A stretch of DNA of 64,000 nucleotides from Knoellia aerolata DSM 18566. GTDB taxonomy: Bacteria > Actinomycetota > Actinomycetes > Actinomycetales > Dermatophilaceae. The stretch lies in the NCBI RefSeq assembly GCF_000768695.1, contig NZ_AVPL01000014.1, forward strand, positions 1-64,000. Direction: 5' to 3'. The notes beneath the pieces are model-generated. The model did no database searches and was not told where the DNA came from. It saw only the letters and a list, made by a program, of their open reading frames with translations. Position numbers and translations under genes: made by a program. Of the stretch, positions 39,937-48,984 are shown piece after piece (positions within the stretch are counted from its first letter, which is position 1; each line of letters starts with the position of its first letter).

Positions 39937-41802
39937 ATGCTCCTCGGGGGGCGCTACGAGGTGGCCGAGCTCATCGGCCGCGGCGGGATGGCCGAGGTCC
40001 ACCTCGGCCACGACACCCGGCTCGGCCGCAAGGTCGCGATCAAGATGCTCCGCAGCGACCTCGCCCGCGACCCCTCCTTCATCAAGCGCTTCCGTCGCGA
40101 GGCCCAGTCGTCGGCGGGCCTCAACCACGCCTCCATCGTCGCGGTCTACGACTCCGGCGAGGACCACGTCGTCCAGTCCGGCGGCGCCAGCGTCGCGGTG
40201 CCCTACATGGTCATGGAGCACGTCGAGGGGCGCACCCTGCGCGAGGTCCTCACCGAGCAGGGCCGGATGTCCATCGACCAGGCCTGCCGGGTGACCGAGG
40301 GGGTGCTCGACGCGCTCGCCTACAGCCACCGCATGGGGATCGTCCACCGCGACATCAAGCCGGCCAACGTCATGATCGCCGCCGACGGGTCCATCAAGGT
40401 CATGGACTTCGGTATCGCCCGCGCCATCGCCGACGCGGCCGCGACGATGACCCAGACCCAGGCGGTCATCGGCACCGCCCAGTACCTCTCGCCCGAGCAG
40501 GCGCAGGGCCAGCCGGTCGACGCCCGCTCCGACCTCTACTCCGCCGGCTGCATGCTCTACGAGCTGCTCACCGGTCGGCCGCCGTTCGTCGGCGACAGCC
40601 CGGTGTCGATCGCCTACCAGCACGTCGGCGAGCAGCCGACCCCGCCGTCGATCCTCGAGGACTCGCTCAGCGAGGGACTCGACGCGGTCGTCCTCCACGC
40701 ACTGACCAAGGACCGCGAGAAGCGCTACCAGGACGCCGGGGCGTTCCGCGCCGACCTCCAGTCGGCGCGCCTCGGCCGCCCGGTCAGCGACGCGGCGATG
40801 GCCTCGCTCGCGCTGCTCACGGCGGGGCACCCCGCGATCAGCACCGCCGAACCCACCGAGGTGTATGCCGCCCAGACCAGTCCCCGGGACGGTTCGCCTC
40901 CCGTGGCCGCGGCGGGTTCGACGACGTCGACCTTCCCCGCCGTTCGGGACGCGCCGCCGCGTCGCCGCCGCAGCGGCGCCTTCCGGGCCGTGATGGTACT
41001 GCTCGCCCTCGCGGCTCTCGCGCTGCTCGGTCTCGGGGTGCAGCAGTACCTCGAGGTGCAGGCGGAGGCCAACAAGGTCTCGGTGCCCGTGCTCGAGGGC
41101 AAGCCCCGCGCCACCGCGGTGGCCGAGCTCCGGCGGGCCGGCCTGAAGTTCGTCGAGACGGCCGCCGCGAGCGCCACGGTTCTCGAAGGGTCGGTGATCT
41201 CCCAGGACCCCGACCCCGGGGCCCGGGTCGTCGCCTCGGAGACCACCGTGCGGATCGCCATCTCGACCGGCCCGGCCGCCGTCGTCGTGCCCAACCTGGC
41301 CGGCCGGACCGTGGAGGAGGCGACGGATCTGCTCAGCGAGGCCAAGCTCGCCATCGGCCGGACGGTCAAGGTCAACACCAACAAGCAGCCCAAGGACCGC
41401 ATCGTCGAGAGCACCCCCGCCGCCGGGCAGTCCCTCACCCCCGGGTCGGTCGTCAACGTGTCGGTTGCCTCCGGCCAGGTCGAGGTCCCCCTCCTCACGG
41501 GGAAGACCCAGGACGAGGCGTCGGCGGCACTGCTCGCGGTCGGGCTCAAGCCCAAAACGGAGTACCGCCAGACCTCACGGGCCGCCGAGGGCACGGTCGT
41601 CGCGCAGGACCCGGACGCGAAGGAGGTCGTCGCCCTCCTCTCCGAGGTGACGATCACCGTCGCCCAGAAGGCTCCACCGCCACCTCCGCCAGCGCCGACA
41701 CGCACGCCGAGCGCCACCCCGTCGCCGACCCCCACGCCGACTCCCAGCCCGACTCCCACCGAGCCCAGCCCCAGCCCGAGCCCCAGTCCCAGCCAGCCCT
41801 GA
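39937..41802 (+). CDS. pknB: PASTA-domain Ser/Thr protein kinase PknB
   Basis: This 621-residue kinase has a GRGGMAEVH glycine loop, the AIKML lysine, HRDIKPANV catalytic loop, MDFGIA and YLSPEQA. One membrane segment lies near residue 350. Three PASTA repeats follow (VSVPVLEGKPR, VVVPNLAGRTV, VEVPLLTGKTQ) and would bind muropeptides or lipid II outside the cell. The tail is a Pro/Ser/Thr repeat. I prefer ATG at 39,937, with GGGGGGAG before it, over ATG at 39,922. It ends the fhaA operon. No second kinase (pknA) is present between pbpA and pknB. Confidence 0.94.
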   Translation: MLLGGRYEVAELIGRGGMAEVHLGHDTRLGRKVAIKMLRSDLARDPSFIKRFRREAQSSAGLNHASIVAVYDSGEDHVVQSGGASVAVPYMVMEHVEGRTLREVLTEQGRMSIDQACRVTEGVLDALAYSHRMGIVHRDIKPANVMIAADGSIKVMDFGIARAIADAAATMTQTQAVIGTAQYLSPEQAQGQPVDARSDLYSAGCMLYELLTGRPPFVGDSPVSIAYQHVGEQPTPPSILEDSLSEGLDAVVLHALTKDREKRYQDAGAFRADLQSARLGRPVSDAAMASLALLTAGHPAISTAEPTEVYAAQTSPRDGSPPVAAAGSTTSTFPAVRDAPPRRRRSGAFRAVMVLLALAALALLGLGVQQYLEVQAEANKVSVPVLEGKPRATAVAELRRAGLKFVETAAASATVLEGSVISQDPDPGARVVASETTVRIAISTGPAAVVVPNLAGRTVEEATDLLSEAKLAIGRTVKVNTNKQPKDRIVESTPAAGQSLTPGSVVNVSVASGQVEVPLLTGKTQDEASAALLAVGLKPKTEYRQTSRAAEGTVVAQDPDAKEVVALLSEVTITVAQKAPPPPPPAPTRTPSATPSPTPTPTPSPTPTEPSPSPSPSPSQP

Positions 41803-41838
41803 GCCGGGCGGCCCGCGACCGGGTGCTTCGCCGCGCCC

Positions 41839-42501
41839 TCAGTCGGTGACGTGCGCCGCGACGTGCGCGGCGTCGTGGACGAGCGGGCTGAGCCCGACCG
41901 ACCGTTCGACGGCGTCGGCGTCGCCGCAGACCTCGAGCCAGGTGGCGAGGAGGCGGTGACCGCCCTGGGTCAGCACCGACTCGGGGTGGAACTGCACGCC
42001 GTGCAGTGGCAGCTCGCGGTGCTGGACCGCCATGATGATGCCGCTCTCGGTGTGGCCGGTGGCGACGAGCGAGTCGGGCAGGGTCGGGGGGTCGATCGTC
42101 AGCGAGTGGTAGCGCGTCGCCGTGAACGGCGTGGGCAGCCCGGCGAGCACCCCGGCGCCCTCGTGGTGCACGAGCGAGGTCTTCCCGTGGAGCAGCTCGG
42201 GCGCGCGGCCGACGACCCCGCCCGCGACGACCCCAAGGGCCTGGTGGCCGAGGCAGACGCCGAGCATCGGCTGCGAGCGCTCACCGCAGGCCTCAATCAT
42301 CGCCATCGAGACACCGGCCTCCTCGGGCGTGCCGGGCCCCGGCGAGACGAGGACGCCGTCGAAGTCGGCGCCGTCGGCCGGGGCGATCGCGTCGTTGCGC
42401 ACGACGGTGCACTCGGCGCCGAGCTGCTCGAGGTAGCCGACGATCGTGAAGACGAACGAGTCGTAGTTGTCGATCACCAGGATGCGGGTGGGGTCGCTCA
42501 T
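41839..42501 (-). CDS. pabA: Glutamine amidotransferase (PabA/TrpG)
   Basis: This 220-residue class I amidotransferase supplies ammonia for aminodeoxychorismate or anthranilate synthesis. The catalytic triad is C83 (GVCLGHQALG), H172 and E174 (VQFHPESVLT). VIDNYDSFVFTIVGYL at the N-terminus is typical. The same gene lies beside pknB in mycobacteria as trpG/pabA. It is the last gene of a minus-strand run with a small protein, srtE and a DUF881 gene, overlapping its neighbour by four bases. Confidence 0.93.
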   Translation of the reverse strand: MSDPTRILVIDNYDSFVFTIVGYLEQLGAECTVVRNDAIAPADGADFDGVLVSPGPGTPEEAGVSMAMIEACGERSQPMLGVCLGHQALGVVAGGVVGRAPELLHGKTSLVHHEGAGVLAGLPTPFTATRYHSLTIDPPTLPDSLVATGHTESGIIMAVQHRELPLHGVQFHPESVLTQGGHRLLATWLEVCGDADAVERSVGLSPLVHDAAHVAAHVTD

Positions 42502-42758
42502 GCGAGGTCCTCGAGGGGGCGGAGGGAGGGAAGGGCGGAAGGGCCCGGCAGGACTACGGGACCCGGAAGGGCTGAAGGGCCCGGAAGGGCGGCGCCGGTG
42601 TCGGAGCCGACGGTGGTCTCGTCGTAGGGCAGCCACGAGGCGACGAGCGGGAAGAGCCATTCGAAGCAGGCCACGACGACGGCACCGAGCAGGACCACGA
42701 GCAGCGCCGCACGGAGCAGGGCGGGACCGGGCAGCGCGCGCCACAGGGCGGCATACAT
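42498..42758 (-). CDS. Small membrane protein between srtE and pabA
   Basis: This 86-residue protein has one hydrophobic segment (LLRAALLVVLLGAVVVACFEWLFP) and a tail with repeated Pro-Gly-Pro units (ALPGPSALPGPVVLPGPS). I do not recognise it beyond its place; many actinobacteria have a short membrane gene here. It overlaps the end of srtE and the start of pabA, so it is translated in series with both. Whether it anchors or assists the sortase is unknown. Confidence 0.7.
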   Translation of the reverse strand: MYAALWRALPGPALLRAALLVVLLGAVVVACFEWLFPLVASWLPYDETTVGSDTGAALPGPSALPGPVVLPGPSALPSLRPLEDLA

Positions 42759-43477
42759 CAGGACGCCTCCACCCGCGGCGCGGGGAGGTTGTCGGACAGC
42801 GCGATCTGGTCCCTCGTTCGGGTGAGGACGAGCTCGGCGTGGACGATCCAGCGCTGCTTCGCGCTGAACCTGGGGTGGCACGACGTGAGGGTGAGCACCG
42901 CCTTCGTCGGCGCGGCAGCGGGGTCACCCGGCACGGGCGCGATGACGTCGGACTCCGAGGGGCGCACGATCTCGTGGCTGGTCACGGCATACACGCTCTC
43001 GCCCCCGGCGGTCGCGACGATGACCTCGTCCCCCTGTCGAAGCTGGTCGATGTCGGCGAGCGGCTTGCCGTAGGTCGTGCGGTGCCCCGCGATCGCGAGG
43101 TTGCCGACCTCCCCCGGGCCGGCCGTCCCGACGTAGTGGCCGAGGCCCCGCGCGAGCTCCTTGGCCGACGTGCCCTCGACGAGCGGGCGGGCGTAGTCGG
43201 AGCCGAAACGGGGGATCCGCACGACGGCGAAGGCATCACCGCCGACCTTGACCTCTGCGTCGGCCGCCGCCGCGTCGCCGACGTCGCCGGACGCCTCTCT
43301 GAACTCGCGCTCGAGGGTCGACACCGTCTGGGCGTGGGCCCGGTCGGACTCGACGTCGGTCCACCAGACCTGCCAGACGACGAACAGCAGGACGAGCCCG
43401 CCGAGGGTCACGAGGACCTCGCCGAGCACCCCCACGACCCCCGCACCCGTCAACCTGCCGCCGCGGCTCCGGCTCAC
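42758..43477 (-). CDS. srtE: Class E sortase
   Basis: This 239-residue transpeptidase has an N-terminal membrane anchor (VLVTLGGLVLLFVVWQVWW) and the sortase core. The catalytic His lies in NLAIAGHRTTYG and the Cys and Arg in TLTSCHPRFSAKQRW. Class E sortases attach LAxTG-type proteins to the cell wall in high-GC actinomycetes. No obvious substrate gene is adjacent. Its start overlaps the stop of the DUF881 gene. Confidence 0.9.
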   Translation of the reverse strand: MSRSRGGRLTGAGVVGVLGEVLVTLGGLVLLFVVWQVWWTDVESDRAHAQTVSTLEREFREASGDVGDAAAADAEVKVGGDAFAVVRIPRFGSDYARPLVEGTSAKELARGLGHYVGTAGPGEVGNLAIAGHRTTYGKPLADIDQLRQGDEVIVATAGGESVYAVTSHEIVRPSESDVIAPVPGDPAAAPTKAVLTLTSCHPRFSAKQRWIVHAELVLTRTRDQIALSDNLPAPRVEAS

Positions 43478-44235
43478 TGCTCCACCGAGGCGTAGTCGGG
43501 GGTGATCGAGCCGGCGTAGGCCGGGAAGGAGTAGGCGTCGGACGAGGTCACGTCGTAGCCGAGGCCGACGGCGTTGACGTACTCGCGGTAGATCGAGACC
43601 TCGGGCGACTGGTCGAGGATGTCGCGCAGGCGCTTGGGGTCACCGATGGCGCGGATGCGGTAGGGCGGGGAGTAGACGCGGCCCTGGAGGATGAGGGTGT
43701 TGCCGACGCAGCGGACGGCACTCGTCGAGATGATCCGCTGGTCCTGGATCATCATCGCCTCGGCGCCCCCGGCCCAGAACGCGTTGACGACGGCCTGGAC
43801 GTCCTGCTGGTGCACGACGATGTCGTCGACGGTGAAGCCCGCGGGCAGCGCGTCGACGTCGAGGTCGGAGTCGTTGAGCTGGACCTCGACGCCGGGTCCC
43901 TCGACGGCTGCGCGGCCGGCGGCGACGGCGAGCGCGTCGGCCTTGCGCTTGAGCTCGCCGATCGCCGCGTTGCCCGGGGTGCTCGTGCGGGTGAGCTGCT
44001 CGACCTCGGCCTCGAGCGTCTGCAGCTCCTCGGTCATCCGGGTGTTGTCCTTGGTCTGCTGCCGGATGATGTCCGGGATGCCGGCCCCGTCCGAACGCAG
44101 GCTGCGACCCTGCGCCACCGACCCGCTCGTGGCGAAGAGGATGCCCGCGAAGATCGCCACGACGGGCACGAGGAGCGACCACGCCGTGGGTCGCGTCGTG
44201 AGGAAGGTTCTGCGCTCAGCCACCGGGGTCACCAC
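43474..44235 (-). CDS. DUF881 membrane-anchored coiled-coil protein
   Basis: This 253-residue protein has a membrane segment near the N-terminus (AWSLLVPVVAIFAGILFATS), a coiled coil (EELQTLEAEVEQLTRTS) and the DUF881 domain (GPGVEVQLNDSD, VVNAFWAGGAEAMMIQDQRI, GRVYSPPYRIRAIGDP). It corresponds in place to mycobacterial Rv0012. Function unknown; the location suggests a role in division or cell-wall growth. Divergent from crgA. Confidence 0.9.
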   Translation of the reverse strand: MVTPVAERRTFLTTRPTAWSLLVPVVAIFAGILFATSGSVAQGRSLRSDGAGIPDIIRQQTKDNTRMTEELQTLEAEVEQLTRTSTPGNAAIGELKRKADALAVAAGRAAVEGPGVEVQLNDSDLDVDALPAGFTVDDIVVHQQDVQAVVNAFWAGGAEAMMIQDQRIISTSAVRCVGNTLILQGRVYSPPYRIRAIGDPKRLRDILDQSPEVSIYREYVNAVGLGYDVTSSDAYSFPAYAGSITPDYASVEQ

Positions 44236-44293
44236 CTCTCTCTGGAACAGGCTCTACGCTAGGCCACGACCCCGAATGCCAAGGAGACAGTCC

Positions 44294-44548
44294 GTGCCAG
44301 AGTCCAAGGGCCGCGCCAAGCCCGCCTACACCCCGCCCCGCACGGCGCAGGCCAACGCCACCAAGCCCAACCCGCGCTGGTTCGTTCCCGTCATGCTCGG
44401 GCTGATGCTCATCGGTCTCGTCTGGGTCGTGACCTACTACATCTCCGGAACCAAGGAGTACCCGCTGCCCCAGATCGGGCGCTGGAACCTCGGTGCCGGC
44501 TTCGCCTTCATGATGGCCGGCTTCCTCATGACGACGCGCTGGCGCTGA
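44294..44548 (+). CDS. crgA: Cell division protein CrgA
   Basis: This 84-residue protein has two membrane segments (about 29-50 and 63-80) joined by YISGTKEYPLPQIGRWN, the CrgA hallmark. CrgA binds FtsZ and FtsI and affects septum formation in Streptomyces and mycobacteria. GTG at 44,294 has AAGGAG 7 bases before it. Single gene, followed by a clear terminator. Confidence 0.93.
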   Translation: MPESKGRAKPAYTPPRTAQANATKPNPRWFVPVMLGLMLIGLVWVVTYYISGTKEYPLPQIGRWNLGAGFAFMMAGFLMTTRWR

Positions 44549-44571
44549 CGCCCGCCCGTCCCCGGTTCGCG

Positions 44572-44607
44572 AGAACGGCCCCTGACCACCCGGTCGGGGG
44601 CCGTTCT
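44572..44607 (+). terminator. Terminator after crgA
   Basis: Arms 44,572-44,587 and 44,592-44,607 pair over 16 bases with one G-U pair and a 4-base loop, starting 23 bases after the crgA stop. Confidence 0.7.
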
Positions 44608-44639
44608 GCGTGTCCTGTGCACCGTTTCTGGGGACAAGC

Positions 44640-44687
44640 TGTGGACAACGGGAAGTTATCCACAGGAGTTGTCCCCAGTGTGGATGA
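44640..44687. promoter_or_regulatory. Cluster of DnaA-box-like sites
   Basis: TGTGGACAA (44,640-44,648) is an inverted TTGTCCACA, TTATCCACA (44,656-44,664) is a perfect DnaA box, and TGTGGATGA (44,679-44,687) is an inverted box with one difference. The region lies in the origin-proximal cluster but no dnaA or dnaN gene is near, so it is a DnaA-binding site candidate and not shown to be oriC. Confidence 0.5.
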
Positions 44688-44781
44688 ATGACAGCGATGT
44701 AATCCGGGCCGGTGAACCCCGGTCGGCCGATCGGCGGGCCCGCTCGGTCGTCGGCGCCCCGCACGTCGTCGCGGACGGCCC

Positions 44782-44987
44782 TGTGCACTGCTGCGCCCCA
44801 GCGCAGCACGCGAGCCCCGCCCCACCGCTGTGCACTGCTGCACCCCAGCGCAGCAGGGCACAGTCACGACGCGGTCAGGGTGTGCACTGCTGCGGCGCAG
44901 CGCAGCAGTGCACAGTGCCGCGCGAGGAGCGGGCGGGGGGCGGGGGTCAGCCGGCTGCACTGCTGCACCCCAGCGCAGCAGTGCACA
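44782..44987. repeat. Four copies of a 34-bp palindromic repeat
   Basis: Copies start near 44,782 (truncated), 44,829, 44,881 and 44,954. Each reads TGTGCACTGCTGC, about 8 bases, then GCAGCAGTGCACA, so each can fold on itself. Spacing between starts is 47, 52 and 73 bases. All lie between crgA and the convergent rhomboid gene; bases 44,549-44,989 hold no gene. Confidence 0.85.
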
Positions 44988-44989
44988 GG

Positions 44990-45922
44990 TCAGATCGGGG
45001 ACGACGTCAGCGCGTACTTGAGGACGGTGAGCACGACGAGCGCCACCGCGATGGCGCCCAGCCCGACCCAGTGCACGCCGAAGTTCGCGCGCTGCGTCGG
45101 CGCCGCACCCTCCGGCCGGCGCCCGGTGTACGCCACGACGGCCGCACACGCCGCCCCGACGAGCAGCCCGCCGAGGTGCGCCTGCCAGGCGATGCCGGGG
45201 ATGACGAAGCCGAGGACCGCGTTGATCCCGATGGTCGCGTACATCGTCGCGGCCGAGCGTCCCAGCCGGCGCTGCAGCACGAGGAACGCCCCGAACAGCC
45301 CGAACACCGCTCCCGACGCCCCCACCGCCGGCGTCTCCCAGGAGCCGAAGTCGCGCAGGTTGAGCTCGTCGACCGACTGCGGGAAGGACAGCAGCAGGTA
45401 GACGACGGAGCCGCCGACCGCGCTGATGAGGTAGAGCGCCGCGAACCGGGCGCGCCCGAGCATCGGCTCGAGGTACTGCCCCATGATCCACAGCGCGTAC
45501 ATGTTGAAGCCGATGTGGAGCAGCATCCGCGGGCTGTGCGCGAACGCCGACGTGATGAAGCGCCACGGCTCGGTGTCGCCGAGGAAGGGCACAAACGCCA
45601 CCTCGTCGGTCACCGGGGGCGAGGCGAGCTGGGCGAGGAAGACGGCGATGCAGATGCCGATGATCGTCGTCGTGACGAACGGCCGACCGCTCACCGCGCT
45701 GACGTCGCCGCCGAACACCGTCCGGCCCTGGCGGATCGACTTCTGGCCCTCGCGCACACAGTCGACGCACTGCACGCCGACGGCGGCCGGGCGCTGGCAC
45801 TCGGGGCACACCGGGCGCCCGCAGCGCTGGCAGCGGACGTACGAGACGCGGTCGGTGTGACGCGGGCAGACCGGCACCTCTTCGGGGGTGCCGGTCTGTC
45901 CGTATGCCGTGGGCTCGCTCAC
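44990..45922 (-). CDS. Rhomboid intramembrane serine protease with zinc-binding N-terminus
   Basis: This 310-residue protease starts with a B-box-like zinc domain (VCPRHTDRVSYVRCQRCGRPVCPEC). Six membrane segments follow. The catalytic Ser is in GASGAVFGLFG and the His in WQAHLGGLLVG, and HIGFNMYALW carries the conserved His/Asn of the oxyanion site. GTG at 45,922 starts the conserved part. It follows ppiA on the same strand with a 31-base gap, as in many actinobacteria. Substrates are unknown. Confidence 0.9.
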   Translation of the reverse strand: MSEPTAYGQTGTPEEVPVCPRHTDRVSYVRCQRCGRPVCPECQRPAAVGVQCVDCVREGQKSIRQGRTVFGGDVSAVSGRPFVTTTIIGICIAVFLAQLASPPVTDEVAFVPFLGDTEPWRFITSAFAHSPRMLLHIGFNMYALWIMGQYLEPMLGRARFAALYLISAVGGSVVYLLLSFPQSVDELNLRDFGSWETPAVGASGAVFGLFGAFLVLQRRLGRSAATMYATIGINAVLGFVIPGIAWQAHLGGLLVGAACAAVVAYTGRRPEGAAPTQRANFGVHWVGLGAIAVALVVLTVLKYALTSSPI

Positions 45923-45953
45923 GCGCTCACGCTCGCCTTCGCTGCGGTGGTCG

Positions 45954-46472
<519 letters not shown>

Positions 46473-46592
46473 GCGTCCCATCGTATGGGTTGCCCCGAGG
46501 CCCAACTGTGACAGTGCTGGTCAAACAGTGTTTGATGGGAAGCAGTCGTTGAACGGCGACACCGTTCACTCGTCCATCGATAGGAGATCGTC

Positions 46593-47525
46593 GTGTTCCG
46601 CACGAAGAGCAAGACCGAACAGGCCCGTGAGGCCGTCGCGGCTCGGGTCGAGACCGCCGCCTCCACCGCGTCGGACGCCTCGTCCAGCGCCCACTCCACG
46701 GCTGCCGACCTCCGGGCCCGCGCCGCCGAGCTCAAGGACAAGGCCGCCCCCAAGGTCGAGAGCGCGCGCGAGACCGCCCGCGACTACGCCGCCGAGGCCG
46801 GGCCCAAGGTCCACGACGCCAAGGACACCTTCGTCGAGGAGGTCGTGCCCAAGCTCGCGACCGCCCTCGCGACCGTCCTCGCCGGCGCCGCGGCCACCAA
46901 GGCCGCCGCGGCCGAGGCCGCCGAGCGCGCCCCCGACGCCTACCACGTGCTCAAGGGCGACGCCGTCGTCAAGCAGAAGAAGGGCGGCAAGGGCCTCCTG
47001 CTCCTCGGCCTCCTCGCTGCCGGCGCTGCCGCGCTCGCGTGGAAGAAGTCGACCGAGAAGAAGGACCCGTGGGCGACCGCGGGCGCCTACACCGCTCCCG
47101 GCTCCGGGCGTGACTCGTCCGTGGGTGGCGCGCACAGCGGGACCAACGGCGCCACGGTCGGCGAGAAGGTCACCGACCTCGCCACCGCCGCCAAGGAGAA
47201 GGCTGCTGCCGCGGGCTCGGCTGTCAAGGACAAGGCCACCGAGGTCAAGGACAAGGCGACCGACAAGGCCTCCGAGGCCAAGGACGCCGCAGCCGACAAG
47301 GCCGCCGACGTCAAGGACAAGGCCGGCGACAAGACCGACGAGTTCACCGCGGACGACGCAGCCGAGTACTCCGGCGAGCCGACCACCGAGACCGTCACCG
47401 AGGGCGACGCCTGGACCGACGCCGGCGAGTGGGCCGACGGCTCCGCGCCGTCGACCTCCGGCACGTCCGAGGGGTCGGACCTGTCGACGCCGCATCTCGA
47501 CGAGGGCCGCGGCAACAACAGCTGA
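46593..47525 (+). CDS. Alanine/lysine-rich helical (LEA-like) membrane protein
   Basis: This 310-residue protein is mostly amphipathic helix with repeats such as [19 protein letters not shown] and [20 protein letters not shown], like LEA or apolipoprotein-type proteins. One hydrophobic segment ([17 protein letters not shown], about 133-149) splits it, and the last 60 residues are acidic. No enzyme motif is seen. GTG at 46,593 has AGGAG before it. A structural or stress-protection role is a guess from composition. A 21-bp hairpin terminator follows. Confidence 0.75.
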   Translation: MFRTKSKTEQAREAVAARVETAASTASDASSSAHSTAADLRARAAELKDKAAPKVESARETARDYAAEAGPKVHDAKDTFVEEVVPKLATALATVLAGAAATKAAAAEAAERAPDAYHVLKGDAVVKQKKGGKGLLLLGLLAAGAAALAWKKSTEKKDPWATAGAYTAPGSGRDSSVGGAHSGTNGATVGEKVTDLATAAKEKAAAAGSAVKDKATEVKDKATDKASEAKDAAADKAADVKDKAGDKTDEFTADDAAEYSGEPTTETVTEGDAWTDAGEWADGSAPSTSGTSEGSDLSTPHLDEGRGNNS

Positions 47526-47542
47526 CCCTCCGGGGCGCAGGA

Positions 47543-47586
47543 CGAGAGGCGGTATGCCGGGTGCCCACCCGGCATACCGCCTCTCG
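47543..47586 (+). terminator. 21-bp hairpin terminator
   Basis: Bases 47,543-47,563 and 47,566-47,586 are perfect inverted copies with a 2-base loop. Each arm contains the heptamer GTATGCC/GGCATAC. Confidence 0.75.
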
Positions 47587-47643
47587 CCGTTCCCGCCGTG
47601 GGGCTGGTGGTGGGCGGGCAGGGGCGTCGATAGGTTGAGCCGC

Positions 47644-48756
47644 ATGTCATCGCCGACCGCCCCGACCCCCCTCGTCGACACCGGGTTGCGGACCGAGCCC
47701 GACCGGGCCTGGGTGCAGGGCGCGATCCGCAAGCTGCGCGCCGACGCGACGCGGACCTCGGACACCCACCTCATCAAGGTGCACCTGCCCGGCTGCGGCC
47801 GCGTCGACCTCTACCTCAAGGACGAGTCGACGCACCCGACCGGCTCCCTCAAGCACCGGCTCGCGCGCTCGCTCTTCCTCTACGGGCTGTGCAACGGGAT
47901 CATCGGCCCGCGCACGACCGTCGTCGAGGCGTCGTCCGGCTCGACGGCGGTGAGCGAGGCGCACTTCGCGCAGATGCTCGGGGTGCCGTTCGTCGCCGTG
48001 ATGGCCTCGACGACCTCGCCCGCGAAGATCGCGCTCATCGAGCGGGAGGGCGGGCGCTGCCACCTCGTCGAGGACCCCACTGCGGTCTACGACGAGGCGC
48101 GGCGGGTGGCGGACGAGGCCGGGGGCGTCTACCTCGACCAGTTCAGCAACGCCGAGCGGGCGACGGACTGGCGCGGCAACAACAACATCGCCGAGTCGAT
48201 CTTCGAGCAGATGGCGCTCGAGGAGCACCCGGTGCCGACCTGGATCGTCGTCGGCGCCGGCACCGGCGGGACCTCGGCGACGATCGGCCGGTTCGTGCGC
48301 TACCAGGCGCTCGACACCCGGGTCTGCGTCGTCGACCCGGAGCACTCGGCGTTCCTGCCGGCGTGGCAGGGCGACGGGGAGGCCCGCCTCGAGCCCTCGC
48401 GGATCGAGGGGATCGGGCGGGCGCGGCTCGAGCCGTCGTTCCTGCCGCTGGTCGTCGACCGGATGCTCGGGGTGCCCGACTGCGCGTCGATCGCGGCGAC
48501 CCGGTTCCTGCGCGAACGCACCGGGATCCACGCGGGGCCGTCGACCGGCACCAACATCTACGGCGCGCTGCGGCTGGCCGCGGAGATGCAGTCCGCCGGC
48601 GAGCGCGGCTCGATCGTCACGCTCGTGTGCGACCGCGGCGACCGCTACGACGAGACCTACAACTCCGACGAGTGGGTCGCGGGCAAGGGTCACGACCTGG
48701 CGCGGTATGCCGGCGTGCTCGCGGCCGCGTGGGACGACGGCGTCTGGCTGGGCTGA
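47644..48756 (+). CDS. cds1: PLP-dependent L-cysteine desulfhydrase (Cds1-like)
   Basis: This 370-residue enzyme belongs to the cysteine-synthase fold. The PLP lysine lies in [12 protein letters not shown], the substrate loop is [12 protein letters not shown], and the phosphate loop is [13 protein letters not shown]. The pattern matches mycobacterial Cds1 (Rv3684), which breaks cysteine to H2S, ammonia and pyruvate, more closely than CysK or CysM. The start ATG has only a weak ribosome site. Single gene. Confidence 0.85.
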   Translation: MSSPTAPTPLVDTGLRTEPDRAWVQGAIRKLRADATRTSDTHLIKVHLPGCGRVDLYLKDESTHPTGSLKHRLARSLFLYGLCNGIIGPRTTVVEASSGSTAVSEAHFAQMLGVPFVAVMASTTSPAKIALIEREGGRCHLVEDPTAVYDEARRVADEAGGVYLDQFSNAERATDWRGNNNIAESIFEQMALEEHPVPTWIVVGAGTGGTSATIGRFVRYQALDTRVCVVDPEHSAFLPAWQGDGEARLEPSRIEGIGRARLEPSFLPLVVDRMLGVPDCASIAATRFLRERTGIHAGPSTGTNIYGALRLAAEMQSAGERGSIVTLVCDRGDRYDETYNSDEWVAGKGHDLARYAGVLAAAWDDGVWLG

Positions 48757-48984
48757 GCCCGCCCCTGCTCCGCGGGTGAGATCCCGGTCCTCACGACCGC
48801 GCGGAAGACGACGCGTTCGTGAGGACCCTGGGCGCCGGGCAGAGGTCGTAGTCACCCGGCTCCCAGCAGGGCCGCCGAAATTGGCCCGGACGAGTTGTCC
48901 GAACCTCTTCAGCCGGGCTCCACCGAGGCGGATCATGGAAGGCGTGGGGCCGTGCGCCCGGCTCGGTTCCGCTGGAGGTGGACC

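Noticed and set aside
44640-44687. The replication origin itself
   Set aside because: Only three boxes, no AT-rich stretch and no dnaA or dnaN; treated as a DnaA-box cluster only.
44782-44987. Repeats resembling a CRISPR array
   Set aside because: Spacing is irregular, spacers are short and unequal, one copy is truncated, and no cas gene is in the window.
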